Position numbers and translations under genes: made by a program
Shown here: positions 1 to 9,955 of the stretch, piece by piece
How the letters are laid out: each line of letters opens with the position of its first letter
How positions within the stretch are numbered: position 1 is the first letter of the stretch
Assembly (NCBI GenBank): GCA_020975725.1
Contig: QXJR01000028.1
Coordinates: 248,001-312,000 of the forward strand
Length of the DNA: 64,000 nt
Direction of reading: 5' to 3'
Origin: Picocystis sp. L7
Taxonomy: Eukaryota; Chlorophyta; Picocystophyceae; Picocystales; Picocystaceae
Notes under the pieces: generated by a model
The model's input: the letters and a program-made list of their open reading frames with translations, nothing else
Told to the model about the DNA's origin: nothing
Database searches by the model: none

Positions 1-579
1 CCCGTGCGTGGGAAGAAGCGCTGCTACGACGTCCAGCGCGGATACGAGTTCTTGTATCCGGAAAGATGGCTGGCGGATCGAACCTTGTACGTCAAAGCTG
101 CAGAACGCGTGCCCAAGCTGGATCCTGGACCCTTGGACGCGCCATCCAGGAGAAACCAAGCAGTACGAGAACCTGTGGCTGGTTTCGGACCGCCAGGAAC
201 GGATGGGGAAGTGAACGTGAGCGTGGTGGTGGCGCCCATCCCGCCTGGATTCCAATGGAATGCCATCGGCACGCCCGAACAAGCCGCGGATTCGCTGCTG
301 GAGAAGAGCATCGCACCGCCAGGATCGAAGAAACGCGCCACCCGGCTGGACGCGCAGGAACGCACGGATGACAACGGACAGCTGTATTACACCATGGAAT
401 ACGTGGTGGAAACGCCGCGCTGGAAGAGACACAACAGTGCGGTGTACGCGGTTCGGAAGGACATGCTGTACACGCTCAACGTGGTGGCGCCGGAAGACCA
501 ATGGGAACAACAGAAGGAGCAGCTCCGGCCGATCGTCCAAAGCTTCCGGTTGGTCCCACCAAAACCGCAGACCTGGTGA
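1..579 (+). CDS. PsbP-domain thylakoid protein (PPD1-like), 5' end outside window
   Basis: The reading frame is open from the first base, so the N-terminus and any transit peptide lie upstream. About 192 residues are visible and cover nearly a whole PsbP fold. They start at a GYEFLYPERW strand and run through EPVAGFGPPG and EVNVSVVVAP to the hallmark YTMEYVVETPRWKRHN and YTLNVVAPEDQW segments. PsbP-family proteins are lumenal: PsbP itself belongs to the oxygen-evolving complex of photosystem II, and PPD paralogues assist photosystem assembly. The AGFGPPG and NVSVVVAP segments resemble PPD1, a photosystem I assembly factor, more than canonical PsbP; that assignment is from memory of the family. 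The protein ends at TAG/TGA after KPQTW with no extra domain. Confidence 0.85.
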   Translation, partial: PVRGKKRCYDVQRGYEFLYPERWLADRTLYVKAAERVPKLDPGPLDAPSRRNQAVREPVAGFGPPGTDGEVNVSVVVAPIPPGFQWNAIGTPEQAADSLLEKSIAPPGSKKRATRLDAQERTDDNGQLYYTMEYVVETPRWKRHNSAVYAVRKDMLYTLNVVAPEDQWEQQKEQLRPIVQSFRLVPPKPQTW

Positions 580-1248
580 ACGGACAACGACCGACGAGCG
601 TCCCCGCCGAAGTGGCGTGCAAACTCCATTCCACGGGGTCACCTCCAATCGCAAACGCGCATGGGACCCTCCCACGGACCAATGGACCTGGAAGCCTCGG
701 CGTGCGGGTGCACATGCAAGGCGGAATGCATCCTCGGCGCAAAAGACCCCTCGTTTGGGCCCGTGGAGAGGACCGTCAGGCGCGCACGTTCCCTCGGGTC
801 CTTGGAGTTTTCCACCGCGCTTGATCCTTGCACGGAAGGGACCCTGGACGATGGGATTGGGTGATCTGGTTCGTAAGACGGAAGCTCTGGTTTCTCCTCC
901 ATGGACGTCCTCGCTTGGATGGGAAGGTCGTGACCCTGCTCCCCATTCGTCTTTTTCTTCCGTCCGATGTTCTCCTTTGATCCCGCTGGATCGCTGCACG
1001 TGCGGTGGACCACGCCGTACCAGGGACCGGTCGCTGTTCCTTCGTTGGACGGTCTGCAGCCCACGTGCATGGACACCTCCCGCTTGCATACACGTCCATT
1101 GCATCCAGGCCATCCAATCCGTCTCGTGAGTTCCTCCACAGGCTTGGATGGGATGGATCCATGTCGATGGCCCGACCTGTGGTCTTGGATGAAACTGCAC
1201 CACCGTGGTGCAGGAAAGGAGAGGAAAAGGGGATCCTCTTTCCCCGCG
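580..1248. other. intergenic spacer between PsbP-like and EamA genes
   Basis: No coding sequence is supported here. It must hold the 3' end of the PsbP-like gene and the promoter and 5' leader of the transporter. A 267-codon antisense frame (639-1442) is low-complexity and resembles no family. A small 5' intron of the transporter could lie here but I could not place one. Confidence 0.5.
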
Positions 1249-2274
1249 ATGTGGACGAGCACGAGGATGCGCACGTGCGCGCCTCGTGTGTCGCGTGCGA
1301 TCGCACGTGGCCGTCGATCGCGTCCAGGGAGGGTCTCCGCGCACGGGAAGGAAGAGAAAAGCAGCTCGTGGTCGGTGCTGTCGCCGAGGACCAAGGGCCT
1401 CGCCATGCTCAACGTCGTCACGATGCTCTTCGCGTCCAACATGGCGCTGGTGAAGACCGTCGAAGGAGATCAAGTGGGACCCGTGGAGTTCGGGATCGTG
1501 CGGTTTGCATTCGCAAGCCTGGTGTTCTTGCCGTTCCTGAGGAAACAAGACGTGGAAGAGATGGGTGTGAAGCGACCAGCCATCGAGCTGGGAACGCTCG
1601 CATTCCTGGGATATGGGATGCAAGCCGTGGGACTGCTCACCGCGGATGCGTCGCGATGCTCGTTCATCTCCGCCATCACGGTGATTGCCGTGCCCATCGT
1701 CGCAGGACTGAGCGGACAGAAGATCAAACCGATCAATTGGATCGCGGCCGGGATCGCACTGGCGGGCGTTTCGCTGTTGGAATCCGGCGGCAATCCTTCC
1801 ATTGGAGACTTCTGGGCGCTGGGAAGCTCCATCATGTTTGCCACGCACATCGTGAGGACCGAGAAGTACTCCAAGAGACTGCCCTCCACCGCATCCGTGC
1901 CCCTTCTTGCGCTCCAATTGCTCACCATCACCGCACTGGCCACGTTGTCCGCCGGTCTCCTGTATGGGAATCAGCTCCTCCCTTTCCTCGATCCGGCACA
2001 GTGGCAGGAAGGACAAGCGATCGAATACCTGTCGCGGTTCCCCTGGGGCTTCGCGCTGTACTCCGGGATCGTGACCACCGGTATCTGCTTGAGGGTGGAG
2101 CTGGAGGTGCTCAAGAATGTCACCAGTGTTGAAGCGGCCTTGGTGTACTGCTTAGAACCGGTCTACGGTGCCGCGATTGCCTTTGTGGTGCTGGGAGACC
2201 GTTGGGGGGCGCTGGGATGGGTCGGGGCGCTCATGATCCTGTCTTCCAGCGTACTGACGCAGGTCCTAGGATGA
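1249..2274 (+). CDS. EamA/drug-metabolite transporter, probably plastid membrane
   Basis: About 341 residues. After a basic, Ser/Arg-rich leader of about 50 residues that looks like a plastid transit peptide come roughly ten hydrophobic segments in two EamA repeats, starting at MLNVVTMLFASNMALVK and ending WVGALMILSSSVLTQVLG. The second repeat has the typical PVYGAAIAFVVLGDR helix. DMT-family carriers export or exchange small metabolites, but the substrate cannot be read from sequence; plant chloroplast WAT1-like proteins are the nearest relatives I recall. I chose the ATG at 1249 because the leader then looks like a targeting peptide; the frame also has ATGs at 967 and 1405. The stop is only 51 bp from the stop of the convergent GOLD gene. 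Confidence 0.85.
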   Translation: MWTSTRMRTCAPRVSRAIARGRRSRPGRVSAHGKEEKSSSWSVLSPRTKGLAMLNVVTMLFASNMALVKTVEGDQVGPVEFGIVRFAFASLVFLPFLRKQDVEEMGVKRPAIELGTLAFLGYGMQAVGLLTADASRCSFISAITVIAVPIVAGLSGQKIKPINWIAAGIALAGVSLLESGGNPSIGDFWALGSSIMFATHIVRTEKYSKRLPSTASVPLLALQLLTITALATLSAGLLYGNQLLPFLDPAQWQEGQAIEYLSRFPWGFALYSGIVTTGICLRVELEVLKNVTSVEAALVYCLEPVYGAAIAFVVLGDRWGALGWVGALMILSSSVLTQVLG

Positions 2275-2325
2275 ACTGACTCAATTTTATTCAGTGGCCG
2301 CAAGAAAGGAGCAGCCAAATCGGCC

Positions 2326-3561
2326 CTAACCGTTCCTTTCTCCCAGAGGAGGAACGGCAGATGCCGTGTATCGAATCTGTTTGGAATAAAAATAAGAATG
2401 GCGGTTGTCGAATACAAGCTTGCACACTCCTTCAGAAGAAGAGATAAACTGACCTTCGTGCTTGGACTGCCTTGACGGGGGGATCATTTGCTTTTGACTA
2501 CCCTCCTTTTCGTGGAACTCAACGCTGAATCCCACGTCCCCTCCTGTGGAGGTAAACTCCCAGTTCACATGTGTGCCCGCTTGAAGCACATCCAAGACAA
2601 CTTCTTGTCCATCTCCAGCCACAATGCTTAGGTCGATGTACTGTCCGGTACGTAGTGCATTCTTGCCCGTGGACGACTTTGAAGTGGAGACCAGGAAGGG
2701 TGACTTGCGGAAGACCATGCCCATAAACTCCAGTACTCTGAGATCTTCTTCCACGAACAATTTGCATGCTTGAGAGAGCAACGAAAAACATTTAGATGCT
2801 TCTTCTTCCGAGCTGGCATTCTCTACAAAGTATGATACGAAAAGAAAAATCACACCCACGAACTCCGTCAGGCTGTAAATAGCTGGTCCGTACGCAATTC
2901 GCTGCTCTTCCATCGGACCGCCTTCTGCGTTGATTTCTTTGATAAAGTCAAGGAGCACTTGAGGCACACCACCAATGTAGGTGACGAGTGCCTTGTACAT
3001 TCCTGTTGCGTGCCCCAGCTGGGCCAGTGATTCTCTCCTGTCCATCTGTTGCTTCCACAGCAGTTCGTACTTCTCCTTGATCGACGCGCCCGCACCCACC
3101 AGCGCTTGAACTTCTTTCTCCCGATTCAGTTCGGTGCGATCTTTCTGCTGCTTGATGAGGTAGCCTCTGAAATCTTGCGGGAGGTAGTCCGCCACCATAC
3201 CAGAAATGTATTCGGTGTTTCCCTTCTGCATGCCCCGTATGGTCTCTTCAACCTGATCGAATCCAGGTGCCAAGGATCCCAATTCATACGTTTCACCTTG
3301 CACAACGATTCTATTGTATTTCCTGAGCAAGCACGCCACCTCCTCGCATTTTTCTCTCATCCTAAAGTAGTTCTCATCGATTTTGTGTGGTGCCTTCAAG
3401 GACTCTCGCTCCAACAGCTCTGCTTGCACCCCATTTTCCTCCAGGTAGGCTTCCATCTCCTCCCTGAGCGTGCCAAGTTCTTCACGTATCGGTTGCAGCG
3501 GATATTCTGCATAGAACTCCCGCAAGAGCTCTCTGGTGATGGGCACTGTGCCTTCGTCCAT
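2326..3561 (-). CDS. coiled-coil protein with C-terminal GOLD domain
   Basis: 411 residues from a clear ATG. Residues 1-190 are charged and helical, with predicted coiled coil near 20-60 and 145-180. Residues 190-290 include a hydrophobic stretch (SLTEFVGVIFLFVSYFV). The last 110 residues form a GOLD beta-sandwich: VNWEFTSTGGDVGFSVEF, then VCKLVFDNRHSYFYSKQIRYT. GOLD domains occur in p24 cargo receptors, SEC14-like proteins and FYCO1 and usually act in membrane traffic; the WEF..GGD(V/I)GF..EF pattern is closest to the SEC14/FYCO1 type. There is no SEC14, FYVE or RUN domain here, so the N-terminal part stays unassigned. An AATAAA-type signal lies on this strand near 2286, past the stop. Confidence 0.75.
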   Translation of the reverse strand: MDEGTVPITRELLREFYAEYPLQPIREELGTLREEMEAYLEENGVQAELLERESLKAPHKIDENYFRMREKCEEVACLLRKYNRIVVQGETYELGSLAPGFDQVEETIRGMQKGNTEYISGMVADYLPQDFRGYLIKQQKDRTELNREKEVQALVGAGASIKEKYELLWKQQMDRRESLAQLGHATGMYKALVTYIGGVPQVLLDFIKEINAEGGPMEEQRIAYGPAIYSLTEFVGVIFLFVSYFVENASSEEEASKCFSLLSQACKLFVEEDLRVLEFMGMVFRKSPFLVSTSKSSTGKNALRTGQYIDLSIVAGDGQEVVLDVLQAGTHVNWEFTSTGGDVGFSVEFHEKEGSQKQMIPPSRQSKHEGQFISSSEGVCKLVFDNRHSYFYSKQIRYTASAVPPLGERNG

Positions 3562-4046
3562 GGGTTCGAGTCTCGCTTGGTCGAATCGTTCCCACGTCCA
3601 CGTTGCACCCAGTCCTACCAGTAGACAAGCGGATGGATTTCAACGGTGTATAATCTCACAAATATCCCCTTCGCAGCCCTTCCAGCGTCGAAGGAGCGCT
3701 TCGTGCGCTCGCAGTTCAACGCGACGAAGCAATGATGGCGCGGGTGGCGGCCTTCCCCAAAGCGTCGGTCGAAGGTATCGATCCTCCATCGAGATCTTCG
3801 GTCCAAAGATATCGAATGAGGAAGACGAAGGTATCGGTGAGAATGTGAGGCTGGGGAATCTTCGAGTCGAGTGGTGGACCAACGGGTGGCTGAGGAGCAT
3901 GGGAATGACGAGAAGGTCCAGATGAGAGGACTCGGGGGCATTCCAGTGGAATCCAAGACAGGTGACGAAGGAACGGTCGTAAGCAGGAGGATTGCAGTGA
4001 GATAGGTGCTGGCATTTATTGATGTGTCGGAGCTGGATCGATGGAT
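3562..4046. other. spacer between GOLD gene and VPS36
   Basis: Holds the promoter of the GOLD gene and the 3' end of VPS36, whose poly(A) signal AATAAA lies on the minus strand at about 4016-4021. There is a TATCGATC motif at 3775-3782 and an ATATCGA motif at 3809-3815. No gene is visible. Confidence 0.5.
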
Positions 4047-5468
4047 CTACGTCAAGTGTTGAATCTCGTGCCTGGCAACGAAGTTCACAACAAGCTCTGA
4101 AGTGAAAATGTTGGGGTAAAACCGAAGACCTTCGAGAGAATCATCGCGGCACAGTGCACCCGTCCCCTCAATCGTATTGAGGTGCTCCTGGGCAAGTATC
4201 ACAGGAATGGACAGAGTGGCGCTGACTTCCTGGGCCGTTAAGTACTCCCTGCTTTCCAACATCTCATCAAACCGTCTTCTAACAGACTCTGCGCTGTGAC
4301 CCTTGCCCTCTACGGTCAGTACTCCATTCGAAAATTCCCTCAGCTTCATGGGAAGACGCAAGGATTCAAACAGCAGAGCAGCTTTGAGCATATCGTTGGG
4401 CGAAATCAAATCGGTTCCCCTTGCCCGGTTGTATATGCAGTATGCATCCACCAGTGGCATCACTCCCCCGGTCTTCTTCAATTGTGGTCCCAAAAAGTCA
4501 GAGAGCTGACGAGCAAGCTGATAATGGTACAACGAGCCTGCGTTGTCTTTTGTCACGGGAGTATCGATTCCCAAGCTCAGCAGCATCTCTCCCATTTCTT
4601 CGTTCTCCTTGCGGTTCGGTCCATCAGGGGATGCATTAAGCTTGTCACGCAACCTCTGGGCTATCTCAACCATACCTTTTGCTTCCTCCATTAGCGCGCT
4701 CAGGTCCTTGAAGGCCGTTTCCAGGGAGCTGTCCGTCTTTTGTTGCACATCCATTTCTCTGCGTAGGATGCCCGAGACTCCAGCATCTAGAGTGCTGAAG
4801 CGGCGTTCATCGGAACTGGGTTGATCGGTTCTCTCCCCCTCGGCAGGAAGCTTTTCTTCGGCAACTTTCTCCTTGTACCGCTGCAGCTCCTCTTCGTATT
4901 GATCGAGAACCTCCCTTTTGATGTCGGGTGGCAAGGCTCTGAGGAAGTTTGGATCCGGAAAGTACGGTTTCTCCAACGTAGCAGGTGCGGGTTGCGATGG
5001 CAGTGGCGCAGGATGGATTGGCCAGGTTTTCTTCTCGATGTTGTCCATCAATTTGCTGATGAAAGTCTTGTGATTCTCCGATTTACTTCTTAGGGGAATG
5101 ACGATGCGCCCCATAGATGCCACTTGGAGTTTCAAGGAGGTGATACGACTTCGTGCGTCCAAGGCAGCCTGCAGCTTCATCCTGGGCGTCTTCCAGAGGT
5201 GAAGTTTGGGCGGTGCGACTCTGGATACGCTGCCTAGAGGTACGGCGCACGAGTTTCCTTTCTGAGGAAGGTGCTTTCGATCGATCCACAGGATGCGGTG
5301 CGTGGTGAGTAGCAAGTATCCTTGGACGTATTTGTTCCCCAGCCTTCCTGGCAGGCCTCCCACCCCGTCGAATTCCAAATCTGCATCCCCGTACGTCGCA
5401 CATTGCACCTCTCCTTCCACCAACCGAGGCCTTCCAGAGGTGGAAAGTTCCACTTCTTCCAGGATCAT
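4047..5468 (-). CDS. VPS36: ESCRT-II subunit VPS36
   Basis: 473 residues from the ATG at 5468; an in-frame ATG at 5525 would add 19 basic residues. Residues 1-150 are a GLUE/PH-like domain, with the family signature YVQGYLLLTTHRILWID and later the MGRIVIPLRSKS strand. An acidic coiled linker follows. From about 235 to the end come the EAP30-type winged helices (LSALMEEAKGMVEIAQRL, GGVMPLVDAYCIYNRARGTDLISPNDM, SREYLTAQEVSATLSIPVILAQEHL). VPS36 binds ubiquitin and phosphoinositides through GLUE and, with VPS22 and VPS25, sorts ubiquitinated cargo into multivesicular bodies. There is no NZF zinc finger inside GLUE, unlike yeast. Divergent from SCC3. Confidence 0.93.
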   Translation of the reverse strand: MILEEVELSTSGRPRLVEGEVQCATYGDADLEFDGVGGLPGRLGNKYVQGYLLLTTHRILWIDRKHLPQKGNSCAVPLGSVSRVAPPKLHLWKTPRMKLQAALDARSRITSLKLQVASMGRIVIPLRSKSENHKTFISKLMDNIEKKTWPIHPAPLPSQPAPATLEKPYFPDPNFLRALPPDIKREVLDQYEEELQRYKEKVAEEKLPAEGERTDQPSSDERRFSTLDAGVSGILRREMDVQQKTDSSLETAFKDLSALMEEAKGMVEIAQRLRDKLNASPDGPNRKENEEMGEMLLSLGIDTPVTKDNAGSLYHYQLARQLSDFLGPQLKKTGGVMPLVDAYCIYNRARGTDLISPNDMLKAALLFESLRLPMKLREFSNGVLTVEGKGHSAESVRRRFDEMLESREYLTAQEVSATLSIPVILAQEHLNTIEGTGALCRDDSLEGLRFYPNIFTSELVVNFVARHEIQHLT

Positions 5469-6102
5469 CCCGTTGCGGCAGCACGTGCGCTCGGGTTTGC
5501 GACGTCGTTGTGTTGCCGGTTCCATGGAACACGAGATTCCTGCCTCGTCCCGAGGGATCCCCGATCAAAACGGCCGTTCTATCGGGAAAATGCCTCCAAT
5601 CAAAACGTGGGTTCGAACCCGGGTGGTCTTCCCATGGCCAACCGGATGCGATCGGGTGGATCCTGTCTCTCGGATCGACGAAGGGGCAACCCTGGTCCTC
5701 CTCGGCCTCCTTCCCACATTCCCCGTTCCGTCCGTCATCTCCCCGACATCCTCGTCCCCTGCCTCCGATGCACGCCGAGGATGCTTTCTCTCCCCTCTGA
5801 TTTCCTCCTCCCTTCCCTTTCATGACCGGACCCAAGGACCCCCCAAACGGTCGATTTTCAGACGCTTTCTTTCGTCCATGGCGCGAAACGAGGTCCCAAA
5901 CTGCGCCTTGATGGACATCATTTTCGCTTCGTGAGATTCGAGCAAGGAGGCGACGAAGAGGCGGCACAGGATCGATTCGTAGGCGATGCCTGCGACGAGA
6001 CGAAGTGCAAGGAACGTGGAACGGAAGGTGCTGGTGGACAAGCAGTGCGTGCTCGGAAGGAAGCGACGGACGGGATGGAAGAGGAAGACGAAAGACTGAC
6101 GC
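5469..6102. promoter_or_regulatory. shared divergent promoter of VPS36 and SCC3, plus unresolved SCC3 first exon
   Basis: About 630 bp between two divergently read genes. The SCC3 frame has no ATG near its 5' end, so its first exon must lie here. Candidate donors are the GTGAG at about 5932 and the GTGCTG at about 6027, but none can be chosen from sequence alone. Confidence 0.4.
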
Positions 6103-9100
6103 GTGCTTCGTGGCCAACGGACTCGCCAACGAAACGTTGGACGCCACGGGTGGAACGAGAACAGTCCGGACGAAGTGGATGATCAGATAACGGAAGAAGA
6201 ACCGCCCAAGAAGATCCAGAAGAAGCACGAAGCCAGTCCGAAGAAGAAGGCGAGAGAGAGGAAGAAGAGCTTGGAACCGGCCACGCCCACTGGCACAGGA
6301 AATGCGGTGGACCGTTCGCTCGACCTAAAAGGCCTCTCGTTGGACCAATCCGTGCAACAAGGGGATGGCCTTGTGGCGCTCGCGGTGAAGGAATGGGCGA
6401 AAAGGTACAAGGAAGACAGGTCCTCGGCCGTTGCCGAAGTACTCTCCCTGCTCAACGTGTTCTGCGGCTGTCCCGTAAATGTCACCGTGGAGCAAGTTCG
6501 AGAAGGAGATACCGACAGTCTTGTAAAGAGCTTAGTGGACATGGTGGTGGACGACGGAGGAGAAGATATCTTCGTGGGGTCCGCCAAAGAAAAGCGTGCC
6601 CTTCGCTCCAACTTCTTGGAGTTCTGGGATCAACTGGCTCGTGAAGCCTTTGCAATGGGTGTCGTATCCGATAGGTACCTCGTCGACAAAATTTTGGATC
6701 ATGTGGTAGGTTTGTCGGGAGCCATCGTTCGCAACTTCAGGCAAGTGGCTACGCTGGCAGGAGTGCAACTCTGCACCTCATTCATCAAGTGCTGCCTCTC
6801 GTTGGAAAGCTCGCTGGAAATCTCCCGCAAGCAATTGAGTGCTGAAATTCGCAAGAAAAATAAGAGTAATGGCAGCAGCATTTCAAGCCTGGAAAAAGCA
6901 ATCGAGGAGATGCAGAAAAAGCTCTCGGGAATCCAATTCTACCTGAAGGACACGTACACTCGTATTTTTGCTGTGAGGTACAGGGACCGAGATGAAGTGA
7001 CACGTAGCACTTGTGTGGAGGGCCTTGGTCGTTGGATCAAGCTTTACCCCAAAGAGTATCTGAAAGATGAGTATGTCAAGTACTTGGGGTGGTCCGTCAC
7101 AGACAAAGATGCTGGGGTGCGGTGTTGTGCCATAGATGCTCTCTGCGCACTCTTTGAGGACGAGGAGAACTTCACCTCACTGGAGCTGTTCACATCAAAC
7201 TTTAAGGACAGGTTCGTGGAATTGATCATGGACGTGGACAATCATGTATCTGCTAAAGCAGTACAAATGCTCACGAAACTCATCCAATTGGAAGCTCTCG
7301 AAGCTGAAGAAGTATCCCCTGTCTATGATCTGATGCTCGAGGAATCTGCGCCTCTTCGGAAGGCAGCATCGCACCTGGTCCATGCAGTGCTGGTGCAGAA
7401 CATTGCTTCCTACAGTAAAAAATCTTGTGACAGTAAGCAGGGAGATGATACAAAGCTTGACGCAGAGCTGGAATGTATTGTAGACCTACTGGTCGAGCAT
7501 GGAAACGACAGCACGGTTGCTTCATACTTCGTGGATGGCCTCTTTGAAAAGTGCGAATCGATGGTACAATGGGACAAGATGTCATCTGCCCTACTGTGTG
7601 ATGATGAGAGCAGGAAAATGTCGGAAGAGCAAGCAACTGCTATGCTCAGTCTGATGGCCGCCTGTGCAAAAAAAGCCACGGGGATCCAGCTGGTTGGGAA
7701 GGAATTTGGGCAGAAAAAAAGCGCTGCAAAGAACCAGAAAGAGATCTGGAACTCAAACAAAGAGGCTTTGACTGCATCTATGATCAAGAGTTTACCCAAC
7801 ATCATTCGAAAGTACCAAGTTGACGTGGAAAAGATTCCTCCTATGATGCATGTAGTGCAGACGCTGAACCTGGACATGTTCTCGTTGAAACGACAAGAGA
7901 AAACTTTCTACAGCCTCCTGAATCTAGTGAAAGAGTCCCTCCTCAAACACAGTGCAGTGGATTCTATATCTGCATGTGTGGGAGCACTTCTTTATTGTGC
8001 GAAAGAGGCCCCCGGTGATCTGAAAAGTGAATGTACTCAAGTGGTTACAGAGTGCAGTGTTGATTTACTTAACAAACTAGCAAAGCACTCGGATGAATTA
8101 CTTGCCATGAAGGATGAGGAGCTGCATGTAGATGAGCCAGACGTCTTTGCTTTCTATGCTTCCATGGTAAGATTGTATGAGTTTCAACACCAAGGGTACG
8201 ACCTCTGTGCACTGGAGGAGGCCGCATGCTGCTTCGCCAAACTGAGCAAAGTTCTTCTTGATGCTGCAGAAGGAAGGCCCTACATGGATCAAATCACTCA
8301 GTACTTAGTGGTCAACATACATGACCAGCTTCTGTGGCGTCTTCGTGGATTGAGAGCAGAAAGTGCAGAGATTAAGTTGATGAACGCCTTGAAATCTGAC
8401 TGTGAGCTCTTCATCACCTCTCTGGAGTCTCTTCTTGGATCTGACGCTTCTGCGGAATTGAAGGACACCTGCTACAGGGCCTTGACCGATATTCTGCTCA
8501 TCTTCAGCTTGGAGAAGCACCGTGGAAGTTTTCTAGAGCCTATGGGGATCCAACCACTGGAGGGCACTATGAAGGTGGTTTGGAGGCATTGCCTTTCTGT
8601 CCTGCAGAAGCACAGGGCACAGGAGTCAGCAGAGGTGGAACTTTCCAATGAAGATGTCGGAGAATGCACAGAAACTATGTTGGCTTGCACAAGATTGCTG
8701 GTCTTTGATGCAGTTGTTGACCAGGATTGGCTACTCGTCGAATCTTTGCGGTCTCTCAGTTGGGTTAGCCAGGCAGCAGAGGATGCAATCAAGCACATGT
8801 GCCAAGCTCTCAAACGCACCAACCCCGCTCGTCTGTGGAGTGCATGCTTTGGCGCCCTGGAAGCGAGTTTTGATGAATTTCGAACAAGCAGTAAGAAAGA
8901 GAAGAAAGGCAAGAAAGAAGAGCTAGCACACCTCACCCACTTCGTCAACACACAATACCGAACATTCGGAAGTGGCAAGCCCAGCGTTTTTGAGGTCATG
9001 AAACGGGGAATCGAATTCGCCAGTAGCGAGGGTACTAGCAGGATTGAATACTTAGAGCATGCTTTGGTCTCCTTTGCTTCGAAAGTTTCACCAACCGAGG

Positions 9101-9573
9101 CCAAGGACCTCTTGCCAGTAATGGAGCAGTGTGTGGACGGTACAGATCCTTCCTCGAATAGCAAAGCTTGGAAATCCTTTGTTGCACTCAAGGAATACCT
9201 TGTAGAAAAGTCTCTGGAAGCTGTCAACGCACCGACTGCTTTAAATCAGAACACAGACACACCTCAGCCACGAAAGATTTCCTTTGCCGATGAACATATT
9301 GCCAGCCCGGTTGATGTGCGAAGCGGTGGAGAATATTCTGGGCCTAACAAGGAAGGCTCACAACCTTCTTCGGCACAAGGTTCAGGTTCAAAGCTACCAC
9401 GCCTCTCATCAGCACATCGCAGGCTCGAGATGCCGAGCGAATCGCTTGAAATAGTAGGCGAAGAAGAACAGCCCATGCAGCATGAAAGCAGTAAGAGGAA
9501 CCTGGAAGACGTGGAAACCGATGAAGACCCACCAGAACCTCCACCACAACATCGAAGACGCCGAATACGCTGA
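6103..9573 (+). CDS. SCC3: cohesin subunit SCC3/STAG, 5' exon unresolved
   Basis: About 1150 codons. A Lys/Glu-rich N-tail (residues 25-65) is followed by the STAG domain (about 85-215) and the stromalin conservative domain near residues 285-370. The latter is seen as YTRIFAVRYRDRDEVTRSTCVEGLGRWIKLYPKEYL and YLGWSVTDKDAGVRCCAIDALCALF. Alpha-helical HEAT-like sequence follows to about 1000, then a polar C-tail. SCC3 binds the SCC1 kleisin and DNA and is needed for cohesin loading and sister-chromatid cohesion. The frame opens with GTG and has no ATG near its start, so translation most likely begins in an upstream exon joined by a 5' intron; likely acceptors are the AGs at 6167-6190. Length and domain order match plant and animal STAGs. 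Confidence 0.92.
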   Translation: MLRGQRTRQRNVGRHGWNENSPDEVDDQITEEEPPKKIQKKHEASPKKKARERKKSLEPATPTGTGNAVDRSLDLKGLSLDQSVQQGDGLVALAVKEWAKRYKEDRSSAVAEVLSLLNVFCGCPVNVTVEQVREGDTDSLVKSLVDMVVDDGGEDIFVGSAKEKRALRSNFLEFWDQLAREAFAMGVVSDRYLVDKILDHVVGLSGAIVRNFRQVATLAGVQLCTSFIKCCLSLESSLEISRKQLSAEIRKKNKSNGSSISSLEKAIEEMQKKLSGIQFYLKDTYTRIFAVRYRDRDEVTRSTCVEGLGRWIKLYPKEYLKDEYVKYLGWSVTDKDAGVRCCAIDALCALFEDEENFTSLELFTSNFKDRFVELIMDVDNHVSAKAVQMLTKLIQLEALEAEEVSPVYDLMLEESAPLRKAASHLVHAVLVQNIASYSKKSCDSKQGDDTKLDAELECIVDLLVEHGNDSTVASYFVDGLFEKCESMVQWDKMSSALLCDDESRKMSEEQATAMLSLMAACAKKATGIQLVGKEFGQKKSAAKNQKEIWNSNKEALTASMIKSLPNIIRKYQVDVEKIPPMMHVVQTLNLDMFSLKRQEKTFYSLLNLVKESLLKHSAVDSISACVGALLYCAKEAPGDLKSECTQVVTECSVDLLNKLAKHSDELLAMKDEELHVDEPDVFAFYASMVRLYEFQHQGYDLCALEEAACCFAKLSKVLLDAAEGRPYMDQITQYLVVNIHDQLLWRLRGLRAESAEIKLMNALKSDCELFITSLESLLGSDASAELKDTCYRALTDILLIFSLEKHRGSFLEPMGIQPLEGTMKVVWRHCLSVLQKHRAQESAEVELSNEDVGECTETMLACTRLLVFDAVVDQDWLLVESLRSLSWVSQAAEDAIKHMCQALKRTNPARLWSACFGALEASFDEFRTSSKKEKKGKKEELAHLTHFVNTQYRTFGSGKPSVFEVMKRGIEFASSEGTSRIEYLEHALVSFASKVSPTEAKDLLPVMEQCVDGTDPSSNSKAWKSFVALKEYLVEKSLEAVNAPTALNQNTDTPQPRKISFADEHIASPVDVRSGGEYSGPNKEGSQPSSAQGSGSKLPRLSSAHRRLEMPSESLEIVGEEEQPMQHESSKRNLEDVETDEDPPEPPPQHRRRRIR

Positions 9574-9955
9574 TGCTGATACAGCCAGAGCAGTTAGATA
9601 CCGACGCTTTATTGCACCCTTGACTTGCACAACGATTTTCTGCCAACGAGCATACTATGAAAGTGAATACGCTGCATTATTTGCATTGACCCCGAGCCTT
9701 CTCTCCCCACGACAGTTGATGATTTTTCTACTTGCAACGCCCTCGGAAGAGGGTTGTCCTGGACAAGGTCGTCCTCTCTTCATTCAGACAGCCAAGCTGT
9801 TGAGGTTCGCGAGTCCTAGATAGAGAACGAGACGAGATGGTAGCGCGCCCATCGCACATTCCCGAGAGCTCGAAATGCGTGGAGAGAAATGCAGGTGTGA
9901 CAGTACCCAAGAAGTGTCCATGCATTACAAAGAGCGAAAAACAGATACCTCAACC
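9574..9955. other. spacer between convergent SCC3 and RETICULATA-related genes
   Basis: Holds both 3' untranslated regions. A minus-strand AATAAA lies near 9607. No gene is seen. Confidence 0.5.

Noticed and set aside
967-1248. N-terminal extension of the EamA transporter frame
   Set aside because: Residues before 1249 look like translated non-coding DNA; the transit-peptide-like segment begins at 1249.
639-1442. 267-codon antisense frame
   Set aside because: Low-complexity composition, no family resemblance, overlaps the transporter leader on the other strand.
5600-5660. B-box-like GGGTTCGAACCC followed by an A-box-like TGGCCAACCGG, suggesting a second permuted tRNA
   Set aside because: The T arm and acceptor stem do not pair; the B-box match is just a short palindrome.
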